From assembly GCF_014851395.1 (NCBI RefSeq), contig NW_024043372.1, positions 10,407,969-10,471,968 on the forward strand: a stretch of 64,000 nt of DNA, given 5' to 3'. Of this stretch, positions 11,601 to 23,600 are shown in pieces; position 1 is the stretch's first letter; the number at the start of each line of letters is the position of its first letter. The position numbers and the translations under genes were made by a program. The DNA is from Micropterus salmoides. Its lineage: Eukaryota > Chordata > Actinopteri > Centrarchiformes > Centrarchidae. The notes below the pieces were generated by a model that worked only from the letters and a program-made list of their open reading frames with translations, ran no database searches and was not told the DNA's origin.

Positions 11601-14600
11601 TAACCCCTGTGGAAAATGTTACTGAACACATTTATGGACACTATGCAGACCTACACATACACGTATTTATAACATTAAGGCCTGACATTGCTCACGCACA
11701 TAGACATTATCGTTTTCAAACTTACTGTGCCACTCACAGCATTCAGGAATTTGCACACAGCTCGTCTTTACTGGGTGACAAGAGATTTTGACTCACTCAC
11801 TTTGATTTGCCCATTTTACAGCTGTCCCATGACATGAGGCACATCATATTACTTAGGCTACATTAAATAAATGAATGACCTATACTGATGTCTTTTCATC
11901 TTTGTTTTGATCTGTTGGTCATACACCTATCTGCGGACCTACCTGCTGCAGGATCCTGGAGGACTGGGCATATTTGCCTTGGTGCTCTTTGACCAGACGC
12001 TCAGAGGCCGCAGAGATGCCCGGGTTTGGGAACCCGAGCAGCGGATAGACCTAAGAAGAGACATACACAGAGACTTACACACAGTACTGACAATAAAACA
12101 GCTTACATTAGCAAAGTCCTTTAATTACCACATGATCTTTTCTCTAGTGCCACCTGAACAAACTTTACATTTTTAGCTCCAAAACACCAGTTTGAGGTGA
12201 TTTACTGAATACTGCACTGTATGTTTTGTTTTTGTCTCAACTTCCAAACACTGCAGCATATTATAGTGGAGAGTACCCACCGCGCCTGAAATAAAGAGTT
12301 CCTCCACCAACACTGGAAGAAATTATCTTTGTGAAATATAAAAAGGGGCAGATTCAGGGAAAACAAGCAAAGGAACTACATCACACTGCAAAACTTGTGT
12401 AATAATGAGGGGATTGTTTAAGTAATATGCTGTATTTACAAGATGAAGCCTGCCTAATTTTCTAGGGAAAACCCTGAGGGTATATTTAATTAGTGCAGTT
12501 TTGTGTGTTTGTGTACCAGATACTGGCTGTTCTTAAACAGCTCCTTCCCGCTAACTGAGTGAAGATCATTGGCCTTCAGACCAGATTTCTGCTCCACCAG
12601 CTGGTCCTCCACATGGTTAGTCCTAAACACAAAATTCATGTTGTGAAACCATGTATAGTACATGCATTTGTACTAACTTTAATTTACATCACGCTGGATC
12701 ATCTTTCTACCACCAAAGCGTCACGATTGAGTTGGTGATCATGCTTTCAACTGTGCATCTGCAGAAGGATTTTGGTTGACATGCCAAATTTCCTCAGCCT
12801 TTAAGAAGTACAGTCTCTGTTGTGCTTTCTTCAGAAGCTGCTGGATATTGTGAGACCAGGGGAGATCCTTGTAGATGTGGGTGCCGAGGAGTTTAAAGGT
12901 CCTCACCCTCTCCACCACTGTTTCACCAACGTACAGGTGCTGGTCATAAATAGAATATCATCTAAAAGTTGAGCTCTGTGAACAGCCAGCCTCTTTAGCA
13001 ATGACCTTTTGTGTCTTGCCCTCCTTGTGCAAGGTGTCAATGGTCGTCTTTTGGACAGCTGTCAAGTCAGCAGTCTTCCCCATGATTGTGTAGTCTACAG
13101 AACTAGACTGAGAGACCATTTCAAGGCCTTTGCAGGTGTTTTGAGTTAATTAGCTGATTAGAGTGTGGCACCAGGTGTCTTTTCACAATATTCTAATTTT
13201 CTGAGATACTAATTTTGGGGTTTCCATTAGTTGTCAGTTATAAACACCAAAATTAAAAGGAATGAACACTTGAAATGTATCAGTCTGTGTGGAATGAATG
13301 TATACATTATACAAGATTCACTTTTTGAATGGAATTACTGAAATAAATCAACTTTTTGATGATATTCTAATTATATGACCAGCACCTGTATGTAGGCATG
13401 TGCTGCTCCTTACTCCTCCTTCTAGGATCAATCATCATCATCATCTCCTTGGTCTTGTCTAAATTTAAGGAGATGTTATTTTCTTGAAACCATGCCAACA
13501 GTCCAGCCACCTCCTCTTCTATATGCTGTCTCTTCTCCTCCAGTGATCAGTCCAATGACAGTGGTGTCATCCATAAACTTTATAATCCTGGTGTTGGTCT
13601 CGCATACATAGGTGAAGAGGGTGTACAGCATAGGTACGCAGCCCTGGGGTGTCCCTGTACAGTTCTGGGTTCAACCTGGGGCCTTTGTGCACTACTAATT
13701 TTAACAGCACAATAATGTTTAAGGCTGTAGCCTAATCATAATTTGAACTACAGTAAGCTAAATTGTACGTACATTACTGTATTACTGTGTAGCGTATTTG
13801 AACAATACACAGTATAGTAATTTAATTTGTACAGTAATCTGAAAAGCATTTGAAAAAGTTGTACTGTATTTGAAACAGTCAATTAAATTCAGCTATCGGT
13901 TTCATTACTTTATATTCAATAAATGTCAAATGGTAATCTGCATGAGAAATAAAGAAAATATTTGGTTATAATAAAACATCTGCTTATAGAGATATTTGAT
14001 ACAGGCAGATGTTTTCATTGTAAGAGGTTTCCACTGTAATATGAAACCACATTACAGCAGAATTTCAACATGATTAAATCATCTTTCAAATATATTTTAA
14101 TGTCATAAGTTATTGTTTGCTGAAAACTGGTTCAGTGTTTGCTGCTTTCAGCTCTTCAGCCCCAAGTCACTGGATCAGATCTTTAATGTCAGTAACAGCT
14201 CTAGAACATTCTCAAGGACCATCTTCAAAGACTTCTGGACCCTCCTCAAGGACCATTTGAAACTTCTCCAATACCACTGGAAACCAATCAAGGATCCCAG
14301 AACCTCTATTACACCCAGAAATTCAGTTGGAGCTTTTTATTGCCCCATGGACCTTCCTCAAGGACCTCTGGACCATTGTAACATATTCCTAACATCTCAG
14401 GGAATCTCTTCATGGAACTCTGGAACATCCTCAGGGACCATTTGAACCTGATCTCAGAAACCTTAAGGACCAATGGAACATCTTACAGGACCACTAAAAT
14501 ATCAAGAACTGAGGGAACCTCCTCAAGGATGGAATTTCCTCAAAAGGTCTCCATGCCCCTTTTAAAACTTCTCACGAACCCAGTGGAACAGCTACAAGGA

Positions 14601-17600
14601 TGAAACATCTTCTGAAACCACCAACGACCCCTAGAAGCTCTTTAAGGCTACTCAAGGACCTTTTGGTACCCCTCAAAGACCATGAAAGATTTTCAGTGCC
14701 CTCCCAAACTTCCTCAAGAAGCATCTGAACCTTCCCAGTGACTCTTGGAAACCCTCAAAGGAAACCAAAGAACCTCCTCAAGGACCGCTGAAATGAACAG
14801 GAACTTGTTCAACACCCTTGGAACAGTTGTAGTAACAGTACTTACCACTCCACTTTGAGTTTGATGTAGCTCAGCAGTTGTCGTTTTCCTTTACAGGTTT
14901 GACATTTCTTCTTTCCCTGTCCATCGCACTCTGTACATCTACACACAAACACACACACACACACACAGTCAGACATGTGACCACATGCCTCACATTCTTC
15001 AGTTATCTGATCCACATGTACTGACTGAGCAGTGTAATTTAAAGGGCCATGCCGCTAGTTTTCATGTTCTTCTTCATTAACTCTGAATGCTGTTAACTTC
15101 CTGCTGAACATTTTTCAAACTATTGATCAATTTAAAATTTTGATTTCCTCTTTTGCAGACGGTAACTAATTCAGTGATTCCTATTATTAAAAACCAGCTT
15201 TAGGGAGCTGTATATTTCTGTCCAAATTAAGTTACTGTCGCGTTGTCTTTTATGTTATTAAAATAATGTTATAAATTTTTTTTATCACCAGGTTGTCTAG
15301 GTTTGATGTTCTGACAACAGAACTCATCTTTGTGAGACTTTAGTTCTTGAATGTATCACTGCAGAGTAATTTCAAAGCTGTATCTGGAGCTGTAGTAAAC
15401 AGGTCAAACATGCAAAAAAGAAACATTTGGTCCTTTTTTGGGGGGGAATTTTTGCCTTTTTCTATTAAGCAGTGGAGAGCTGACAGGAAATACTGGGAAA
15501 GAGATGGGACATGGCATGCAACAAACTTCCCAATTAGAATGGAATGTGGGACAACTATCCTTGTGATTTTCATGAAATCAAACCCCATTTTAATACTATT
15601 TATAGTATAGTTTTTCAGCAATAGACATTTAATGTATTTATATTCTGCAATACGTCTTGTAGTTTTAACTGTTCATTTTATCACACTAATATCAGCCATC
15701 GCAGTTTACTTTTCACTCCTCTTCAGACATATGAAGTTACTGCTAATGCAAACCCAACATGCTACTATTGATCCTTCACAATAAAAGTGTTCAACTGGGT
15801 TTAACTGTGAAGCAGTTACATCATCACCAAATCAACTAGGACTAAGTTTGACCTATTCAGGCCTCTAAAACATATTCAAATCAGAAAAATCTACAATGGA
15901 ATGTCACCTGAGGACATGAGCAGACTTTGATTTAAGGGGGTCACAAGACAAAAAGGTTGGGTCACTGCCCTGGAGCACCAGGACTCCGCCCCCCCATCAC
16001 CACCACCCCTCCCCACCCAGCAGGACCTTGTTTTGCCAGTAGCATTACAGGTAGTGCAGCGCTCATCACTCCTCATCCCTGAGCCGTTACAGACCCAGCA
16101 CGGTTGCTACACAGAGAGACACAGACACACACATCATTGTAAATCTACATTAAATAACTTTTTATATCTACTATATCCTCAGCTTATACTTTTACATCAA
16201 ACTTTTCCTGTCTTTAATGTTGTATAAACTACAATTATGTCGTTTATTATTATTACCGATTGATTAATTGACTGAAAGACTTACATTTCCATTTCCATGA
16301 CACTTTTCACACTGCATTGTCCCAGAGGCATGGCAGCTGTTGCATTCCTGCAAAAACACATACACACACACACAATTGAAATACCGGTACCTGTTGCACC
16401 GACACAGACTGAAGCTGACAGAATGCTCCACATCAGAATCTCTGAAAAGTTAGCGAGAACTAATCACTGAACTATTTTATTAGATTGTGACTGTAACCAG
16501 GGCGGAACAGCGTAGAAGGTTGTGGGTTCAAACCCCCGGTTGCACCGGCTGTGTGGAGTTTGCATGTTCTCCCCTCATTCTCCGGCTTCCTCCCACCATC
16601 TTCCTCCAAACACATAGACTAGTTTGTCTATGTGTGGTTGTTGTGTGGCCCTGCGATGGACTGGCGACGGGTCCAGGGTGTACCCTGCCTTTCGCCCAGG
16701 TTTGTTTGGTATGATTTCTGAGGCGTCTGTTAGCCACTTGCCTTCTCAATAGCTAGCTGGCGCTAAGGCTAGTGACTGACAGCCAGAGGAAAAGCAAGAT
16801 GTAGTGCTCCTGGTGCTCCACACGTTGCCCTAAAATGCTGTTCAAAACAGACTGCCTTAACTCAAAAAGTTATGTCTTCTGAGGCACCCATCTATTACGG
16901 CAATGAGGCAACAGGACTTCTGCCTTCTGTTTTGAACAGAGTCTACATCTTAACAGCTAACTCACAGGACCGCTAGAACGAAAAGACCTCAAAAGACCCC
17001 AGTTACCTCCTCAAGGACCCCGTGGAAGCTCTGCCGCTGTAAGATCTTCAAAAAGGTCTGGCACAGCTCTAATGCCTTCTGGTTCCTATACAAGGAGCCT
17101 TGGAAGTTTTCAGTGACCTATGCAACCTCCCCAAGCACCATTTGAACTTTCTCAATGACTCCTGGACACCATCAAAGAAACCATGAAAGGACCCTTGAAA
17201 CCTTTTCATAAAACATATTTGAGAACTTCTGGAACCCCTCAACAACCAATGAAAGCTCTTCAAGGACCTGTTAATCCACCTCATTGACAATATGAACCTG
17301 TTCCAGGACCCATGGAATTTCCATAAGGACCCCTGGGACCTCTTTAAAGGCCTGTAAAACCTTTTCAGTGAATCCTTGGGCGTCCTCAAGAATCACAAGA
17401 ACTTCCTCAGAGACCACTGAAACTTTTTCAAGGACCTGTCCAACAGGTAACCATAAAAGAGTTTTAGACAAACATCTCCAGTTAATCAATCACCTTGATG
17501 GAGGAGGTGAAGGGCACGCGGATCTCCTCCGTGTGATTGGTGAAGAGGCTGGGAGCCGTGGCTTGGACCTCCCAGGGCCGGGGGGCGGGCTGGGTGTAGA

Positions 17601-20600
17601 AGTCAGCCGGCTCACCTGTCAGTCACACACACACACACAAAAAAACAACACATCACACCTGTCAATCAAAAAGCTGTCAACATCCACCTGAAACCTGCTG
17701 CAATAGTGACTCATCCAGATAATCAAGGTAATCTCATCTTGGGTTTGGACACTTTAGATTTATAACAACAAAGCCTACATTACAAATTAGATGTGTGAAG
17801 TTTGAAAGACATGGGTTCAGAGAGGGTCTAATCAAAGACATGCAAAAACTGCATTATGGGAAGTGTAGGACCCTGTGTTTTTTTGAGTTTGATCCACACC
17901 AGTGGATCAAACTCTCAGTCTGTCTCTCTTTCTTTCCATAACTGATGAAACCCGTTGGACTGAACTAAACTTACAAGAATGCAATAACATTAAAAAATTA
18001 AGTTCAGTGTGGACAAACATGTATGTGTGTACCTTCATGAGGTTTCTCGGCACATTCAGTTGACCTGGACTCAGTGAACGTCTCCAACCGATACTGCGGA
18101 ACAGAAAACACACTTCAACAAGAGACACAGCAGCAGTGTTAACATCATGACAGAGATAACACAAATAGTGAAAATAACAGCAATATTATAATAGAAGTAA
18201 AAAATAATCACAAAGATAAATTAACAGAACCAGTCATTAGTAATAATTACAGTAATTTATTTTTAAATTAAAACCGGAAGAAGAAGGATGCTCCACTCAA
18301 TCAGCTGCTGATCACAATGAGTCAATATTCATTAGAGATGACTTGATTTGAATCATGCAGTTTGCTGCTCTGTATGACTGAAAGTTAAGGTGATAGTTGT
18401 CTGTACATCCAAGAGTACACTGCAAACATAACTTTTAAAATTAAAGTTTTAGCACACAGCTAACTGACTCCTTGGGAAAGCGTTATGAGAACTGGAGAGC
18501 CAAAACTTAGTGCCTGATTACCCCTAAAATATGAGTAAGACAAAGAATAATAAGGGATGGGGGTTGTAAAGGGCTGTTGAGAGGTGCAGATTTCTTTATT
18601 TAGACTGGAGTCAGACTTTGAAAACCCTTGGTCTAACACAATGTCTACACTGACTGCATAGTGAAAGTAGCAGAGCAGCAGATTCAGGCATGGCTATGCA
18701 CATAGAGCACAAGTGAAATGTGAGCCGGATTGATTAAAATAGATGCACATGCAGACAGGTCAAACAGAACAGTGTGAAGTGGATTTACTGTTTCAAGTAT
18801 CTAGATATTTCATCAGTCTTTTCAGACATTTATACCATTATGGTTTGTTCACATGTTAATGTGTCACATAATTAAAGTGTTTATAAACTGGTGTGAATTG
18901 CTGTCATACTATCAGACTCTGATCAGAAGCTTCTTCAAACTGTCCTTTGTCTCTGTATGGACAAATTCGGTCATATATATATATATAGCACGGAGAGGCA
19001 GGCGAGTCAACAGGTTTGTCATTTTAATAACGAGGTTGATGCTTCATGTCCCCCTGGTATGAACACATGATCTGTGTTTTGATATGTAAACTGGAAGTTA
19101 GCCTGCTCGGCCGGCAAAAGTCAACACAGAAAAGTCATCAAGTGAACACGCTCTCAGGCTTTGAGTCCAGACAGGTGTGACCGAGTGGTAACATAACTTG
19201 GAAGAGTTCTGCCATATAAACATCTAGAATCTGATGCCCAACCTTTCTCTGTGTGCGACTGTGAGCTGCACTTTATCAGAGGTGCTTAAGTTAACATGTG
19301 GATTTGTGATGAGATTTCTGCCCGATCGCAAGTGTTTTCAGTTAGTTTAGTTTTCCACCTCCTTGCCAGGCATCTAACATGCAGTCCCACGGGATTCTGT
19401 GTCTGTCAGACAGTCTGAAGGGGATACTACCAGTGGAACAATAATGTAATGCACAGCAGAGTATAGGGCAAGTAGACTTATAAAATATTGTGAATTCTCT
19501 TGAAATGATGACGTAATATTTCAGCTTTTTTCTTAACATGTCAGAAATCACAGATATGACAGATAGATTCTGAATGTGCAGAAAGTTTTGAACATGAGCA
19601 GAAAACCTGCTGAAATACAAGAGCTATTAGAGTCCAGGAGTTTATAACTAAATCAAAATGAAATAATTTATCTTTGACGTAAAACAGTGCACTTTCAAAG
19701 ATGTTACTTCCCCGAACAAAAGACACAAAGATGAGAAAAGACTAAATCACATCTGCACGCGTGTGTCGAAAACTGAATCTGAAAGCAGCACAGCATGCCT
19801 GAGAGCTGCATTATATTCTGTTATAGTTTTATATTTTGAAATGTCACCGGCCACCTGAATTTTGTGTTTCCCTTTACATAAATAAAACAATTTCCACCAT
19901 AAATTGGTGCAGAAAAAGAATGCACCAGAATGCAGGAAATTAACTGGTTAATGCTCATTTTCTTTCATATAATTCAGCATCAAAAATTTCTTTAAAAAAA
20001 TAGTGTTAAAATATCTTCTCATCTTGATCTTGTGAGCTTAGTGTCTCATCACACAGGAAATTGATAAATTGTATTCTATGCATAGAAATTAGCATAAATG
20101 ATTAGATCAGCTGATGGCATCAGCCATACAGAACAGGACTAGAGCATCCTTAAGTGACAAAAACAACACAGGCAGTTAACAGTATCATAAAGAGTGAACA
20201 TTAGATCACCCTGTAGGTGTTGAACGGCTCCATGCTGGTGATGACTCCATCTTCGACAGGACCACTACTGTAGCAGCAGTGAGATGACACAAAGCTCCTG
20301 AACGCCTCACGAGCCACATCCTCCAACAGAGAGGGAATGCTACACACACAAATTACATCATGAATTAAACTAGAATGTTCTCTGAACGCAGCTTTTTCTC
20401 ATCTAGCAAACACAAAGCAATGTGAGCATTGAACATTTTTGGACACATGTTTACTTGCAACGTTGCACAACGGGCTTCAAGGTATGTTTTCTCATGTTTG
20501 GTGGGTGTGTCAGAGGTGTTACCCAATCAGCTGCAATAATTTTGTAAATCAGTGCGATTGCGTACATAACGGTGTGTTCAAGACGCCACCTTTTCCACTG

Positions 20601-23600
20601 AAATAAACGTTTCGCTATGCTGAACTCGCCCCAGGTCTTACCTCCAGTCCTCAGGTGCAGGGCCGGGTTGGGGTGGGGCCACAGGCTCCACTGGCATGGG
20701 AGGGGGTAGGTATCCTCCTGCAACAACATCGGGATACTTCAAGGATTTGCAACAACATGAATATTAAGTGAAGGGTTATGGGTTTGACTCTTCTTACCTC
20801 CTCCTGCCACAATGCCTTCATAGCCAGGCATGTTGCCGAACATGTTAGCCGCAGGAGCGGTGAGAGGGGGATACGCAGCTGAAATAAACAACAGGAAACA
20901 GTTCAGATCATCAGATCATCATCATTTTCTGTTAATAGGGTGAGATTAAAGCTACAGAGAACGATCAACTTTATAATTTTCATTTCCTGGTTAACGAGAG
21001 CCCTGAGTGCACAGTTTAGGAGGTCTAATCAGACTATTGAGTGATAGTAAAGGAGAGGAGGAGGTAGAGAAGTAAAGAAATGTTACAAAAGGAAAGAAGG
21101 TATAGCAGGAAGTAGAGAAGGAAAGGAGGAGGTAGGAATGGAAAGGAGGAAAAAAGAAGTGGAGGGGAAGGAAAAGAAAGGAGAAGAGAAGGAGAGGTGG
21201 CTGTAGAGAAGGAAAGGAGATGGAAAAGGGGAGGAGGAGAAAGGAAAGAAAACAGAAGAGAAAAAGAGGAGAGTAGAAAAGGAAACAAGGGGATAGGAAT
21301 GGAAAAGAGAAGACAAAACGGGTGGGATAAAAGATTAACAGTTATGTCTTTATTGCCTTAGAATGAGCCACTTCTATCTACATACTGTACACCGCGGGAC
21401 CCCTTACATGGAATTAGCCATGTTGCGCTGCCAAGTTTCTACCATAGCCCAAACGGACAAACTGTTCTATAGAGTGCATTTCTTCACTATGTTGAATACG
21501 TACCAAGAAGAAGAAGAAGAAAAAGAAGTACAAGAAGTAGTAGAATTAGTCACCTGGTTTATTAGAAGTAAGAACAGAAGTGAAATTTGGACAAATGGAG
21601 GGCCACACATATGATTTAGCACAAGAGTCAACAGAGCGTGTTGGCCACTGTTGTTTTTCCTCCGCACTTGCAAATGGAGGGGTGAGTAGTGACTGGGCCG
21701 TAGGTTAGAATTCGCAACCCTTACCACTAAAACCTACACACTGAACCGTCAAGTGAAAAGATGTGGGTTTGACTCTTTTTACCTCCTCCTGCCACTGTGC
21801 CTTCATAGCCAGGCGCGCTGAACATGTTGGCCGCAGGAGCGTTGACAGGGGGATATGCAACTGGAATAAACAACAGGAAACAGTTCAGATCATCAGAAAG
21901 CTTTTCTGCTGATACTTCAGAGTTCAGGACAAGATTGAAGCTACAGAGAATGATCAACTTTTTCATTTCATTCCTTGTTTACTAGAGCCCTGAGTGCACA
22001 GTTTGACAGTTTAGGAGGTTTAAATCAGGCTACTAAGTGATAGTAAAGGAGAGGCGGAGAGAGAGAAGGAGAAGACGAGGCAGGAAAGGTAAAGGAGGAC
22101 ATAGAGAAGTAAAGGAGGAGCTAAGAAAGGAATGTAGAGGTATGAAAGGAAAGGAGAAGGTAAAGAAGTAAATGAGAAAATGGAGAAGCAGAGAAGGTAG
22201 GAAAGGAAAAGAGGGAGTAAAGAATCAGAGGTTAAGGTAGCAAAAAAAAGGAGGAGAGAAGAAGAGGTAAGGAGGGAAAGGAGACAGAAGGATTGGAGGA
22301 GGGGGGAAAAAAGATAGAGAAGAAGAGGAAGAGGTAAAAAACGTAACAAGGCGGTAGGAATGGAAAGGAGAAAATAGAAAAGTAAATAAAGAAACAAGGA
22401 GGTGGACAGAGTGGGATGTAGAAAAGGATTTCATAAGAAAATGGAAAAATTGGAGAAATCACTACATTTATTAATTTCAGTGTCAACATTTTGCTCCATA
22501 TTAGTTCTCTCATGTTCCACTTTTAATCCCATGTTCATGCTTAGCCTACTGCATTGTAACTTTTTCTCTTTGTGGTTCTTACTTTCTTTTGTGTAAAATT
22601 AACCTAAAATTTGTTCTTCATATTATTCCTCTTTATTTTTTGTCTATTTGAATACAGATCTACTTTGCACAGTCAGTCACTGTAGGGAGACAGTCCAGGG
22701 GAAGATTCAGCCTAATCAATCTGGTGACACCACATGGTCTTTGATAAATGTAATGGATCTGTACAAATATCACATTAGTGATCAATGAATCTCTTTTAAA
22801 AGACAACAACAACAACTCATGACTCTAACTAAGTTTTAATGAAAAATCTTGACTGAATGGTGTTTTGGATTGTATTTGCGCCAAATTTTTAATGGGTGTT
22901 GGTATTTAATTTAAATTAGTTTAGTTTATTAAAACTTAGGCCTACTTTTATTTATTATTAGAGATAAATAATCATGGTAACAGTCCGGGGAAAACAGCCT
23001 CCCATGCTCCTTTGGGGGATGTTAAGGGACACTTTGGCAAGTTTTCCCACACTTTATTAAACAATGTTTCCTACACAAAGCAAGTTAGCAAGAACAAAAA
23101 ACAAAAGGTAGAATTGTAGTCTGTCAACTATGACTGAGTAGGAGAACCCATTTAGTAAAAGAAAAAAAAAAAAAAACTGAAACTGAAATTTCCAGATACA
23201 AGTCATACTATTGTGAGAAAAAGGTTGTAAAATAGGGTACGACAATAAAGTAATAGGCTAATAGAATAAGTTGCGTTAATATTTCTACAGTCTACAGGTA
23301 TTTAAACTTGTAAAAAAGAGAGATTTATGCCGATCAGAAGGTTTTTCAGTTTGTTTCAGTTTTGCAGTTCCTTGTCTCATACACTCCTAAAAGGCTCCTC
23401 AGACGGTCTGAGATTGTGAAAGAGCCAGAGAGAGCCTTAGTACGCTATATTCCATTTCATTTTTACATTTCGAATCGTCACCTGAATTTTGTTTTAACCT
23501 TTACATAAATAAAGACATTTCCACCATAAATTAATGCAGAAAAACCAGAAATTGGCGTACAAAAAGTACCACAATGCAGGAAATTTAGTAGGCCTACTTA

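Larger units (their letters stand above)
20750..22400 (-). repeat. Tandem duplication including an ssuh2 coding exon
   Basis: Exon 21783-21860 and exon 20798-20878 encode near-identical 25- and 26-residue blocks (AYPPVNAPAANMFSAPGYEG versus AYPPLTAPAANMFGNMPGYE). Intron sequence on both sides is duplicated too: 20879-21060 resembles 21861-22060, and each copy then runs into a purine-rich tract. Offset is about 985 bp. Both copies are phase 1 at each end, so either can be included or skipped without breaking frame. A separate dispersed repeat (about 21352-21740) lies in the intron between the two exon copies. Confidence 0.5.

Noticed and set aside
16487..16560. tRNA-like B-box sequence
   Set aside because: No cloverleaf could be drawn; it belongs to a dispersed SINE-like repeat.
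17069..17489. 106-aa and 72-aa minus-strand frames
   Set aside because: Low-complexity by-products of the CTCAAGGACC minisatellite.
21034..22513. Several leucine/serine/phenylalanine-rich minus-strand frames of 70-125 aa
   Set aside because: They are translations of polypurine tracts, not proteins.
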